Assembly (NCBI RefSeq): GCF_905404315.1
Contig: NC_066282.1
Span: 11,060,501-11,124,500 of the forward strand
Direction: 5' to 3'
Length of the DNA stretch: 64,000 nt
DNA from: Leptidea sinapis
Lineage: Eukaryota; Arthropoda; Insecta; Lepidoptera; Pieridae
Part shown: in pieces, positions 11,011 through 26,000 of the stretch
Position numbering within the stretch: the stretch's first letter is position 1
Layout of the letters: the number at the start of each line of letters is the position of its first letter
Position numbers and translations under genes: made by a program
The notes under the pieces: model-generated
What the model was told of the DNA's origin: nothing
What the model saw: only the letters and a program-made list of their open reading frames with translations
Database searches by the model: none

Positions 11011-14000
11011 CTGGAAACAATGTATTTATGTTAATAACTAAAGACTAGGCTATCCCTGACCAAGTGACACAGAGCATGTAACGAGATGAAAAGCGACAAA
11101 AATTCCGAATTGTTCCGTTTTGTGTCTTGTTAAAATCGAATAGTAGTAATAGTAACTCCCTGTGCGATTACCTATCACCGGTACTCACCGGCTTTGAGTT
11201 AGTTTACTTAATAAATATAAAAACGTATGTTATTGTGTATAATGCTACCAAATCATGAGAATTACTGCCTCTGGATATTTACGCAACACATTTATCATCA
11301 TAGTCCTATAATATACAGTTGTATCATACCACTTTTGGCGTTCTGCTCCATCCATGAACCGTATTTCGGTTTTCTATTAACTTAAGTAGGTTATAGGTTA
11401 TCACGGGTTATTATCCGCAACTCGACGACTACAGCGCGCCTTTTTTGCGTGGTGAGGTGGGCGGCTAATGCTGCCACCCCAGCTCCTCAAGGTATTATAT
11501 CAAACCTCTGATGTCACCCATGACCTCGGGGAGAGTCCTCGGTGACCCCAGGTGTTTGGCCCGGTATGTGGCCACACATTAACTTAAGTAATTATTCTGC
11601 ATTTTATATTATTTAAATAAAATTTTAGGTGACATCGTATAATAATAATAATAGTACATAATATTTTTACTATTATAATAGTAATATTTACCGATATAGC
11701 CTAAATGGTTTCGAAACTGAAGTGGCAGTAGGCAGGGCACAAAGCTCGAAGGCTGGAAACTGGAAGACGTAGTGTTGGCAGGCTTTCCACAAGATAGACC
11801 GACGATCTGGTCAAAATCCCCGGAATTAGTTGGATGAGGGCAGCGCAGGACCGATCGTCGTGGCGATCTTTGGGAGAGGCCATTGTCTAGCAGTGGACGT
11901 CTTCCGGTTGAAATGATGATGATAATGATGAATAGTAATAGTGGTAACTGTACAAACCATGTGAGATAAGTCCGCCAAGTTCCGTGACGATGCCGGAGAG
12001 CAGCGGGAAGTACGGGGACCAGCCAATGTCTGTTGAGTGTGTTATCAAAACGTCGCCCTGGCGCAGCTGGTCTATCTGTAAATAATACATGATATTATCT
12101 ATATTTCAACGTGCGGGTAGTGAGGCCATCGTGTGGCAGAACGAATAGGAAACTTCCTCAGACTTGTTACTTATGCAATTCCTTAGGCTGACATCTATAG
12201 AGCCTACTCAGATTTTACTCACGTACAACTGACCTGAGTTCAAGCTTCGCGCAATATTTGATTTGGTTTTTATAGTCATTTGACAGCTGACATTAAGCTA
12301 AGACAGACCAATAGAAAGGTCAAGCGGGCGATCAATTATACTCTGTTCAGTATTTTTCTTTTTTTGTCAATATGTGAATTAATAAGTAATTACTTAAACT
12401 AACACTATTTTGTAAGCTTGCCAATTGTACTAACATATATGGATGTAATCTCATGTATGGGTGAATCTGCAATAAATGATTATTATTATATTATTATAGT
12501 ACATACTTAGTACATTGTCGATTACTATTAAATAAACTTGTACAATAGAAATTATACTAAATTATATCAGTATCTAAAACTTATTTGATAATGAGTTTTA
12601 TTTAAATAAGTGGAAATCGGTGAATGATTTATGTGAAATGCGGACTCCATAACTTATATGGTTTGAGGAATGGAACACATTTTGAGATGCGTGACAGTTA
12701 AGGGTGACAGCAGACAGTGTACCTATTAAACGGGAACAACAGTTGTTGTGATGACGCAAGGTGGACTGAAACCTTCAGCTTAATGCGCACTCAAAGCAAC
12801 ATTTATAATTACAGATTTCGATCCAACTGGCCAAAGTCTGAGCACAGTCTAAGTTCACTCTATCGATCTCAGCCTTATGCCTATATCTCAGCAGAGCACT
12901 CACCTTCACTGCTCTGACCCTGCAAAGTTTGGTAAGAATTTGTAAGTGTTTCAGGTGTTCTCTCTGTTAAGATATATCCAAATTCGTAGTATGTTATAAC
13001 CATAGAACGAACAAAGCGTGCGAGAGAGAGGAACATATGTAACGGATCTATAGAACAAATGTTGGTCATCATTCCGTCATAGGGAATTCACTGCTATATT
13101 ACCATTGATTTGTTCTATAATAACTTGGAAAAAATAAAAATGAAAATTGTAAAATCACTTGACGCTCAAGTGGGAGATGTCAAGCACTAACTTCTTAGAA
13201 TTGTAAATGTTGTTTGTTTTCTCACCATTAATCTTATTTAATGTTCAATTTTATATGCTTTAATTCTATCCTCGACACGACTTATCTGTCTAAATTTGCA
13301 TGTTGTAGCTGCCTATAAATGGAATTCTATATTATCCTAGTACCTAAGATTTATAATGTAAATTTTTTTCTTTGTGTAATTCTGTTGGTGGTTCGAATTA
13401 AAAAAAACGGATATACAGCAAGATAGACAAGGAAAGCTAACAAAATTGATCACGCAGTATTGTGTGTCTGGCAGGCGGTTTATACGCTCGTATATCTAGA
13501 GCATTGGTTCTCAACGTGGGCGATAACGCCCCCTTGTGGGCGTTTGAGACTTTCGGGGGGGCAGTAGAAGACCCAGAAAAAATTAGGGGGCATTGAAATG
13601 GCGCAGATGGGGCGTGGGTAGATTAAAAAATGTAGTCTAAAAAGGCAAAAAGATACACGAAAATACTCTAGAAAAAAACATATTCTCAAAGTGGCTGGTG
13701 AGAAAAATAAGGTTGAGAAACTATGATGTCAATTGTCATAACTGGTTGGTTGTAACGAGACTTCTCTGGTTTATTCTCCATACAGCAAATGGTTTATCTA
13801 CGTAGCCATTTATTGTTGAGTCGTTAATCATAATAATATGTATTAGGCCATTTTTGTGAAGCAGAGGGCCGGATATAGACCATCAGGGTGAAAGGGATAA
13901 GGAATAGCAGATATATAATAGATAGGTATTTATTATAAGCATTAAGATCAGTGAAAGTAAGAGTTGATAAAAGCTGACAGTATTACCTCAGAAAGATCTC

Positions 14001-17000
14001 TCACAACACACGCTCTAGCCACAACCTCCCCTCCACAAACACTAGTTGCTGTTAGTTGAACATCATCGGCAAACAGCCGTGGTTCTGGAGGCTTCAACGG
14101 CTCCACCCAGCCTTTATTCATCTCAGCAAACTTCAGTTTACACCAACTGCCGTAATATTGCTGTCTTTGTATTGCCCTTAAAATTATAAAATCATATTAA
14201 TAACTAAAGGGCTATCATATTTCGCACGGCTTAAAATTATTAAAAAATAAATTGCCAAAATTAAATTTTGCCAACAATTTTTAAATAGATTATGTATATA
14301 AGATCAAACCAGTCCATGTCATGATTTATGGTCATATCATACTGCTCAATCATGATTTTATGGTGATATTATGCGTCTCAATAGTGATTTTATGGTAATA
14401 TCATTCGTCTCAACCATGATTTTATGGTCGTTTTTTTCTACTTACATCAGAACTTAATTAGGCTTTTTATATAAAGCGTGGCTCTTTAATGGTGACATTA
14501 AAAAAACACACCTAATCTCATTCGTAAAAAAATAATTCTAAAATATAAAGTAAATAATTGAAATTTGCAAAAAAATAAGTTATATTATATTTAGGAAACA
14601 AAAGCTGAATCATCTTAACGTGACGTTATAAGACGGCACGAAGTAGGTGTGGCTACGCTAGCTCGCGGCAACTAGATTACTTGTACCTAAGTAAACTAGT
14701 TGCCATGAGCGTGAGGACGTTCCGAAATGATGTTATGGAAAATTGATTTATTTAGGTGAATTATGTATATTATATTTGAATATTTTTTTATAATTACAGT
14801 TAAGCAGTTCTACCCGTGAGTTTATTTAATGTTGCCATTGTAGTGCCACTCTGTATATATCACCTTCTCTGAAAAATGATCTATCTGATGGTGTACACCG
14901 CATCAAAATGATCTATCTGATAATGTACACTGCATCCAAATGATCTATCTGATAGTGTACACCGCATCAAAATTATCTATCTGATGATGTACACCGCATC
15001 AAAATCCATTGCTAGGATTAGGAGGAGTTAGCGGATATACAAAAAGGCTGTCTACAGATCATATAACAAATAAATAAGGCTTACTTTTTTAACGCCGCCG
15101 GGTCTCTCGTTTGTATGTAATGCTTCAACTCATTAACTCTAAAATAGAAAATGAGGTCATAGCGCGGTAGATACCACTCCTTGGCCATGAGATGACCAAG
15201 TTCAATAGCGGCTAACCTCAGCTTGTGTATTGCTAATATGTATTGGGCTTTTGTCGCTTCTCTTTCACGAACTGTCTTCTGACATAAAGGCAAAATCCAT
15301 CGCAGAGCTCTTCTGTAAAGCAAACTTTGATTTAAAATTTAGCACAAAATCATGTACACCGCAAAAATTTCCAAAAATTATAATCTACAACCAAAATGTG
15401 GGTCATGTATATGTTTCTAAGCCGTTCATACGATTATAATATTTTTTGCAAATCAGAGAAGTATTTCATGATGGTTTCAGAATATCAACTTGAAGATTGT
15501 TCATCTACACTCATAACTAATACAAAATAGTTGAGGCGCCTCTCGCTCGAATTCTTTGTGAATACAATAAGTTGAACGAAACTAATTCAGATCTTGATAT
15601 ATTCGAATATTAGAAAATTGTATTGTAAATGATGTAGTGTACTTTAATAAATAAATACAAATTCATTTAACTCGACCACTACATTGATCAAAGATGGATG
15701 CGGTAAAGTGAAGGAGAGCGACCCCCCCCCCCCCCCCCCCTCTTGCCGCCGTTGGCGGTCGTACCGATTCGTTCTATTGCGAATTGGGTACTTGTATTTA
15801 GACGTATTACGTGCATCATAGTCCTTCAGGCTTAGAGCATATTTCCAACTTATATATTACTGGTGTGGTGGATGACGGTGGTCATCATCACCTCCCATCT
15901 CGTGGGCCTCGCAGCACCTTATGTAAAACAAAATTGTTCAAACCTGGTGTTAGGTTTCTGTGGAGTTTTGAGTGAAGCGATTACTTCATGTTTCGTCCTC
16001 GCTTTTTTATGCCCCTCGTTGGTGGGTTTAACGTGCTTTAAAACCTTCATCAACTCCTCTGGCACTAAGCACCAAGGTTTAGTTGATAAATCAAACTGCA
16101 AAAATTTAAATTCACATTAAATTTATTCACACAAAAAATCAATATAATGAGAAAATAATGTTTTGTGTGTAAATATATATTGCAGTTTTGTATATTATAT
16201 TTTAGTGTTGTTAATGAAATTTACAATTAAAGAAATTTGTAAAAAAAATTAAACAAAGAAATTGAAATTTACATGATATGTTGCAAAAAGTAAGTTACTT
16301 ATAATAAGTGTAAGTTTAATAAAATGCTTAAGTTATTTTTTGTTGTAGCTTTTTATTAGCACTCATTAGGTTGAAAGTATTGTGATGTGAAGTAATGTTT
16401 AAAAAAATGTATACGTTGTATATGTGGAGTTGGTCCGACTTCTTGATGTAAAGACTTATTTAAAAAGTTAAATATTTTGACATTGCCCAATATGTATATA
16501 TTTGAATTTCATTTCATTTCATTAACCGGTTAATTACGCAAGAGACGAAACTTGACGATTGTACCTACCAAAAAGTAGATTCTTACACTCATAAATATCA
16601 CTACACTTGAAACTATGTTCTGATTAACGAAACGACGATGAAAAAAACCGGTTTAAATCGGTTTACTCAACAAATCCTAATAAACTCAAAAACGGTAAAG
16701 TTCCAGATAATATAAAAATAATATATAAAAAGTAGGAAAAACAATTCTAATAAAATGTCTCGATGCTCTTTAATCAGTTAGACTTCTTCGTTTTTCAAGC
16801 AACAGACAGACAGACTAACTTAGAATTTGTTACAATCTATTTGAAAAGAGCAACCTCAGAGTTTTATGCTCGTTCTTTTGAGAGAAAATCTGGTTTTCGA
16901 ATAAGCATAGTAGCAGAATAGTATAGAAAATGACATATTGCAAGTGTAATTTGATTTACTTACGAAATAAAATATATTTGATTTGATTTGATGGGGACAG

Positions 17001-20000
17001 TGAGGACCAAGAAGACTGAAGATGTTTAATTTTGCGGTATGAAACAGCAAATCACTTACTTCCATGATGGCCCGATGACCGTGCTGACTCAGAAAATGTA
17101 ATACTTCTTTATGCACTCGAGGTAGGTTGGTCTGCAGCCAGTTCATAGCTGATCTTGAGTCTTGACAGCTGAACTCGTCCGCTTTTCCCGAGTCGTGAAG
17201 CATCTGCGATAACTTTGCTAAAGCTTGAGGAACTTCGGCAGACAGAACATCGCCAGAATTTAATAGAGTGCTGATTTCATTGCATTGTTCAGGGGAGAAA
17301 CCTGGAAAAAAAATTGTACGCTTAGATTGACTCAAGTAAAAGGATTTTTTATATTATTATATTTTTATATGATGAATAAGGGAGTCATAAACGAGATAGA
17401 CGTTCAGCTGATGGTAATTAATACGCCCTGGTCATTACATTGCAGTGCCACTCAGGATTCTGGAAAAACCCAAAAATTATGAACGGCAATACCTACAATT
17501 GCGCTCGTCACCTTGAGAGATAAGAAATGTAAAATCTAATTTGCTCAGTAATTTCACTAGCTACGGCGCGTTTCAGACTGAAACACTATTGTGTTTCAGT
17601 CTGAAAAGCATTATTATGCTTACACGTTAATGCTTCACGGCAGAAAAAGTTGTCGGAAAAAAGCCTCCCACTGGTAAATGCCCTAAGTCGCTTCTCACAA
17701 CACCCTTCGACTTGGGACTTACCTATTCTTTCCCGGGGAAGCACAGACTGTAAATTTCACCCATCTTGAAGTATTCATAGAAAGTTTAGATACCATTACC
17801 TGTACGACAGCTTTCTTTTCAATTTTAATTCAAATTCAAATATTTTTATTCAAAATAGTATGTGACATCACTTATTGAAAGTCAAAAAACTACCACCCAT
17901 TCCAAAATGAATGCCTCAGACCTGAGAAGAATGGGCGCAACAAACTCAGCGGGCTCTTTTTTTTCATCGAATAAATATGTTTACAAAGTAATATTGTACA
18001 ATTAAACTTATTATTTAATTTAATTATACTATCAATAAGTTCTCTGAAGTAGGTGTGCTTGAGTGGGGATACTCAAGTAGAAGTAAACAATAACAACAAA
18101 TTAAAATTTTTTCTTCATTTACCAATTTCAATATTGCCGGAATCATACTATTTGTACGAAGCCGTTGATTTTAGATTTAAACACACACACCATATTACGT
18201 TTAAATTCTAGAAAGTACAATTTGAAGATACACATAATTTTTTTATTCATAAAATACAATTTTTATTTCAATACACACTCGCAACATCACAATGTTGTGA
18301 TTTAGGGATCGATTCCTAGCTGATTCATCAAAAATTTAATGATTGTAATCAAATCGATAAAAATATTTGTCAACAAATAAATTCCGGAGGATTAAAACGC
18401 TTGAAACATTCATTGTCAAATAAATAATGTATTTTACTAGAGTTAATTACCAGATTTTCCTTCCAACAACACAACCATTGCAATAAACTGAGTAAAAGTA
18501 CTCGCCGATGTTGTGATGCCGTGCTTGGTCGCAGTTTCTACCATCATGGGTTCAGCTGAGGCTATGTTTTCAAAAAATTCTACAATATTCTCCGTCTTAC
18601 TGTTTATATGCATTTTGGAGACCATTTTAATCGTTGAATTCATTACCCATTTCGAAATTATGAGATTCTGAAAAATAAACGTAAACTAGTTAGACAGAAA
18701 CTTCATAAGCGTGTAATTTTAGTATTTATGATATGATTTATGAGAGTCCCTAAGTTAGTCAGTCAGCAAACAGTAGTGTAGAATTCGAGAATTAAAATCC
18801 ATCAAAATCTTCAATTTTTACCAAAATTATATTACTTTATGTATTATTAGCACTAGATAAACGGAAGAGACACTACACAGATTGCCAAAACACAAGCAAC
18901 GTTTTGCACAGCTTCAGTGATGCTGAGATACACAACATGAGAAGCACATTGTTGTATGGAGGTGAAACGTAGTTGTATGAAATCCAGGTCCTTCGTAAAA
19001 CTATGTTTTAGCAAGAGCCTTGGTGTTCACTGCCCGTTCCGATAGCAATGTATGAAAACGCTGGAAAGAATTCGTAATCAAACGCCGTAAATAGATCTAG
19101 ATAGGCGGCATGCTCCGAAATGGTTCCAACCATATATTGACTCAAGCCTACGCGTGAAACTTCCAAAGGGAACGCAACTGCCCGCGAACTCTCAATAACG
19201 CAACAAAAGACAACGGAATGAAGAGAGTAAAACAATCGGAGGGGCTATTATGTATATTATTCCATATTTCTTTTTGAGCCTAAATTAATTGGTAGAAATT
19301 AATTTTCAATATGGAAACATTAATTGTCTGCTACAATTTTATTCTGCTACAAAGTTTTATTGCAGGATTCGTGCAGTATCAGTACAGTTACGTAGTAGTG
19401 CAGTTGCAGTATTTTTTTGTGGAATAGCTCTGCAGGACTAATCAGAATAAAGATGAACGAAGACTATGTTAACTTACTTTTATCATATTTAAAGTAGCAA
19501 ACAGCTTATCAGTTGGTCTTGGTTGACGCCGGTGCAATGCTGTCCTGAATATATTCTCATCTGCAATTTCATGTCCATGTATAGACATCTCTAGCATTCT
19601 CACATTCATGTCGATCTCTTTAGGAACCATTCTATATACAGTCTGAAATATGAAACACATTGTTTGTACTATACATTAAATTTTTTTGACAGCTTATTTT
19701 TTTTTTTTTATGGAATAGGAGGACAAACGAGCGTACGGGTCACCTGGTGTTAAGTGATCACCGCCGCCCACACTCTCCTGCAACACCAGAGGAATCACAA
19801 GAGCGTTGCCGGCCTTTAAGGAAGGTGTACGCGCTTTTCTTGAAGGTACCCATGTCGTATCGTCCCGGAAACACCGCACAAGGAAGCTCATTCCACAGCT
19901 TCGTGGTACGAGGAAGAAAGCTCCTTGAAAACCGCACTGTGGAGGACCGCCACACATCCAGATGGTGGGGATGATATCGTAACTTGTGGCGTGTCGTGCG

Positions 20001-23000
20001 AAGGTGAAATTCGGCGGCAGGAATCAGGTTGAACAGCTCTTCGGAACACTCCCCGTGATAAATGCGGTAGAAGACACACAATGAAGCGACGTCTCTACGC
20101 AACGCCAAGTGATCCAGCCGTTCACAGAGTACTGGGTCCCCGACAATTCGAGCTGCTCTGCGTTGCACGCGGTCAAATGGATCGAGCTGATACTGGGGTG
20201 CGCCAGACCAGAGATGACAGCAATACTCCATGTGAGGCCGGACCTGCGCTTTGTAGAGCGCTAGAATGTGGGCCGGCTTGAAGTATTGCCGTGCTCTATT
20301 TATGACGCCCAGTTTCTTTGAAGCCAGTTTGGCTTTGCCCTCCAGATGGCCACGGAATTAGCAATTGCTCGAGATTTCGAGACCCAGTATTCCGATACTA
20401 GGCGAGGCTTTAAGGGAAGTGTTCTCGAAGAGCGGTGATACGGCAAATGGGGTTTTTTTAGTGGTAAACGCGCAAACTTGAGTCTTTATTTATTTGACCA
20501 ACTGTGTATAAAACACTAGCAAACCAGTTACTAATAATTCAGGTATATATAATTAGTTAATATGTTAATACTCACATTATAGGACATGAGTGCACTTCTG
20601 CAATGTGTAGCCAGCATTGTGCTGTCATAACCATCGCCATTGCTTGGTGTCAACTTCCTGATGCCGGCCTCTAAGGTTCGTATTATCAGGTCGTATGTCA
20701 GAGCTGTGAACGGCTTCGGTAGAACCTGAAAAGGATACTCAGTGTGAATAAAATAAACTAGGAACCTACAACGTTGAATCAGGAAGGACAGGTCGAGATA
20801 GGTTCATATTATGTATTCGAAAAAAGTGTTGTTCAATAATCAGTAAATAATGAAAAATATGTTCATTTAATAAGTAGGTATGGATATGTTAACGGCTCAC
20901 TGGAAATAGTACCTTTACTTAAATGCGTCTTCTAAGTTTACTCGTTAGACACTTAGGCCTTATCTAACAAACGATTTCTTTATTTAATATAAAGTTATTA
21001 AAGTTTTAAGAAACAACTACTTAGTACTACGTGCTCACTCGCGTCGTCAAGTCGCGGGTATCAGCTAGTGACGAATAAAATTAGGGATTTTGCCAATTCT
21101 GAAACTCAAACCCCAAAATTTGTTATTTGATATATTTACTTTTTAATCTTCGTAATTACTAAGAATGAGTGAAATAGAACAGTCTTTAGTTGCAATTAAT
21201 TTGCAACTTATCGCAAAATAGAACGACATAACATTTTGATCTTATTAATATTTTTTTTTTTATAAAATGATTTTATTGATAAAAATGATACTTTATGAGA
21301 AAAAATTCAATCTTAGGCCATAAGCAATAGATGTTAGATTCCATAATTTGATATTAAAATTTGTGGTATATTTTGGCACGACCATCAATTACCAATTTCA
21401 AATTAAATACGATTGCGTCATTTACAGTACTTTCTGTACACTAATTTATCACCAGATCGGTCAAGCTATTTTTATATATTATATATTTTATATATTATAG
21501 TACAATTTGTGTCAGTCATTACAGAAATATATTGACAAAATAAAATTACCAGCAAAGCCTGCAGATTAATATAGTAGCTTAGATAACATTGTTTTTAAAA
21601 TCAGAAACACTATTGACATTAAAATTATAGCAACATACCTCTCCCGTATTAGCAAATGTAGACAATTCATCATCAGCCATGATGGGTGTGTCAAATTCAT
21701 GGAGTAACTCTTCTTCACTCCATCTTTCCAACGATGTAATGGGTCGTGCTTGTAACAAATATATCACACCATCCTACAAAAATTAAGGATATAACTAATG
21801 TCAATTATAGATTATAATACGGTAATAGTTATTTATGCAACTGTTGTGTAATAAGGGGTATTAAAACACGAAGGCGAAGCCGAGTGTGATAAAAGTATCA
21901 CGTGAGCATGTTTTAATCCTAATTATCAAAAGTTGCATACAAGACTTTATCTACACCCATATTATGAATGAAGAGTGTTGTAATTAAATTCAGTACAACA
22001 TTACAACACTCGTTTGGATGATGTAATGGTTACTAGGACTGGCTTTTTAACGTTAGCAGTAAGCTAACTAAAAGCTAGTTGTTTCAGAATCTATAAAAGA
22101 GGATTTAATGCATGGGTGTAGATAAAATAATTTGACATTCACGTTATATAGTTGTTATATGTTCAGAAAAACAACTCCAAGATAACAATTAATATGTCAA
22201 ATGAAATACAATGACATGATTTGAATATTATGTTAATAATGTGTCTCAACACTGGTCTTAACGAAAGTAACTCATAGATTGTAATGTTCAGCGAAGCATT
22301 GCTGAGAACTCCATCTGAAACAAATATTAGTTCTCCCATAATACCATCTTTGTGCTGCATAAGAGGGCTATTCGCGCTATTTAGGTCCTAACAACTCTTT
22401 TTCGCAAGCGAAAAAGAGATAACTCTAATTTGCTAATTTGCTAGGTAGCTTCTGCATACGGGCGACAATAGCTCGCGAACAACACAGACAGTGCTTCGTA
22501 GTTCGTAACTGCGCGAGTAGATGTGCCTGTTGAGTGATGACTCATAACTAGACAAGTCCAGTTGAGTAAGTGTTGGGGTTAAATATTTCGTAGTTATCGA
22601 TAATGTTTAAATTCTTTTGATATTTTTTTTTTTGTTGTTCCTACCTATGCTGGTAATTAACTTATTATTGTTTTTAGTATTGATTGTTAGGTAAAAATTT
22701 TTTGAAACTTTGTGTATATAAGAATATACGTTAGGCAGGCCAATATTGTTATGTAATTTAGTGAGATTTGTAAACATTGGGGTATTGTATGAATATTTTA
22801 CCGCTTTATTTTGGATAACTTGTAGCTTTTTAAAATTGGTATTACATGTACTGCTCCATACGGGACATGCGTAGGTTATACAGGGACGGACTAGGGTACG
22901 ATAAATACTTATTTTAGTTTGGCTGCTTAGACAAGATTTTCTGTTGAAGACTGGAATTAGAGCGTTTATGGCCTTTATACCTTTTTGGCAAAATCTTGAA

Positions 23001-26000
23001 GTGTTCGCTGTCCAGTTGAGTGTTTTACCTAAGGTAATACCTAAGTATTTAACTGACTTGCTCCAAGGAATTTGGTAGTCATCGACCTTAATTTGACGTG
23101 TAGGTAGTTTGCGTTTTCTAGTGAAAAGTATCGCTTCTGTTTTTGACGTGTTTATTTTAAGTTTCCATCTTTTGAAATAGGCAAGAAGTAGGTCTATTGA
23201 TAATTGGAGCCGGCTAACTATTAAATCTATATCGTTTGATGAGGTAAAGGACGCTGTATCATTAGCAAAGCATGCGATGTTTGTGTGGTTTTGTATGGGG
23301 ATGTCATTTACAAAGATAAGAAACAGATAAGGTCCCAGGATGGAGCCCTGAGGGACTCCAGCAGGTACAGATTTTGGAGATGAAGAGTTTTCACCAACAT
23401 GAACTATAAAATTTCTTTCAGTCAAGTACGATTTTATTAATTTCGCAAGCATAATGGGAGTATCTAGGCTAATCAGTTTACTCAGTAATGCATCGTGCCA
23501 AACTGTGTCAAAAGCCTTTTCGATGTCCAGGAGGAACATTCCAGTCGACTTGTTTAGATTTAAGTTGTGTGTCACATATTCAGTAACCCGCGCTAGTTGT
23601 TGAACAGTTGAGTGACCTCTCCGGAAACCAAACTGCTCGTCCAATAGCTTACTTTCTGTAGCTTTTAACAACCTAGTGAAAACAACTTTTTCAAATAATT
23701 TACCCAGAGAAGGAAGTAAACTAATGGGCCGGTAGGATCTAGGATCCGAAGAAATTTTGCCGGGCTTGTGTATTGCAATCACTTTCGCTGTTTTCCAGAT
23801 CGTAGGGAAATATGTCAGTAATAAACAAGCGTTGAAGATTTTAGAGAGCAACACTATGCACTTTTGAGGTATGTTTTTGATGAGGAGATTTGTTATATCA
23901 TCAGGACCTGGTGCTTTTCGAGTTTTTAGTTTAGATATATATTCTCTAACTTCAAGTGGACGGACAAGGGTCGTGGTGAGTTTTTCAAGAGGTTGATTAT
24001 CTAAAGCAGCTACAGAACAGTCGACTGTTGCCTGCTCCTCACTGCACCAGTTATGAGTTAAAAGCATGTTGCTGAGAAAAGAATCTGCAAGAGTATTACA
24101 CTGGTCTTGTTTGCTGGTTGTCAAAGTGCCATCACATCTTTTAAGAGTAGGAATTGGTGGGAAATTATTCGATTTTAAGCTTTTGATCACTCGCCACAGG
24201 TCAGAATTAGGATTATCTACTTTGCCGAGTTTTTTGCTCCAAGCGTTATCATGGATTGTCTTTAAGGCGTAATTGATATCAAACTGTAGTTTACGTACTT
24301 TGAGTTTTAACAAGTGACGCACGGCAATATCATTTTCAGCAGCAGCATATCTGCGGAGTCGAATTTTTTGTTGTATAAGTCTTTTTACACGCCGTGGCAA
24401 AGCTGGCATACTCCAAGGTTTGACAACAATTATTGGTACAGATTCATTTCTTGCAGCTAGTATGGTGTTTTGAAAGTCGCTTATGGCTAGATCAATTTCA
24501 GTAGTAGTTTTATATATAGAGGAAGAAAGGTTTATGTTACTGTTTAGAATTTGACGATATTTTGTCCAGTCTGCTTTTGAGAAATTATATTTCGTGATAG
24601 GTCTACGAGTAATGACTTTATTGAACTTAGCAAAAACCGGAAAATGGTTAGAAGACAGAGCAGGTATTGTGCATATGTTGTCAATGTGGTTAAAATTTTT
24701 TGAAAGTAGGAGGTCGGGGGTAGATGGGATTATGTTAGTATGATAATGTACTAAAGTTGGGTCTTGAGGACTATTGATTACGAACTCGCTATCTAACATG
24801 TGATGATAAAGTGTATTGCCACGTGAATTTAAGGTGCCTGGTGACCAGTAGGGGCTTGGCATTCAGGTCACCCATGATTAAAACTTGAGTTCCACAAGCT
24901 AAAATTGCATTAAGGTCACTTGTAAGCAGCAGTTTGTTAGGAGACTGATAAGCAGATATAACTGCTATGTTAGTTTTTGGTAGTTGAATTAGAATACCAA
25001 CTGCTTCAAGATTTGTAGTAGTTGGAATTGGCAATGTACTATGTGGGATGTCGGATCTAACTAATATTGCGACACCCTGTCCAGTTCCACTACAATGTTT
25101 ATCTTGCCGATAGCAATAGAACCCCGGTATGTTTAATGTTAAGCGGTGAGTCAATCGTGTTTCGCAGAGAGCTATTATATCAACATTTAACACACTTACT
25201 GCTAGGTCCGCGAGTTCTTGCTGTTTTTTATGGACACCGTCAGCGTTCCAATATAATAGTTGAAGACAGGAATTCTTGTCAGACATAATGGCCAAGGTGC
25301 TTCAAAATCAAAATAACTTTTTCCATAAAAGTTTTGCAACCGGAAAATTCATTCTTGATATCCTTGAGTGTATTTAGTATATCTAATATTTCGCCTGTAG
25401 CTTCATCGTGATTTTGTCCCATGATGGTAGATTTTCGACTGGATTTCTCTCGCTCAATTTGGTGTAAGACGGAAGAGGTTTGCTTGGAATTCTGTTGAGG
25501 TGAATCCATAGGACCATGATTTACTTCGGTGAAGACGGTATGGGTTTCCACGCGTTGTGCCTTTTGTTTTCCAGTAATTTGCGCCCATGATGGTGTTGTT
25601 TGCGAACATGTTATTAACGGTGTATCAGCAGTTTTAACGATTGACAAACGTATCTTTTCTCTCTGAGTTTGAATTCCGTCCAGATATTTTAGCCTCGCCG
25701 GGCATTGTGAGTAATTTGCTGGGTGGCTTTACTTACAATTACAGCAGTGAGCTGGATCATCTCTGTTGGTTTTTGGACATTCCCAAGTTGGATGAGCTAA
25801 AGGGCATTTTACACATCTTGGAGGTCTATTACAATTCTTAGAAGCGTGACCAAAATCCTGACATCGAAAGCATTGCGTGCCTGTTTTATTCTTCGGTTTG
25901 TATTTTTCTATTGAGACAACACAGTTCTGGATGTATTTTATTTGTTTGAATTTGCGTATGTCGCTTCCAGTAGGTAGCTGAATAAGTAATGGAGGGCATT

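Noticed and set aside
11641..11698. Possible exon between exons 22 and 23 of the kinase-like gene
   Set aside because: Exons 22 and 23 already join in phase through the conserved SHGAVIAREYG motif, so no extra exon is needed; the stretch is AT-only repeat.
14320..15003. CRISPR-like array
   Set aside because: The repeats are contiguous tandem units without distinct spacers, in a eukaryotic intron.
19747..20281. + strand frames across LINE copy A
   Set aside because: Antisense shadows of the retrotransposon C-terminus; the same shadows recur at every other copy.
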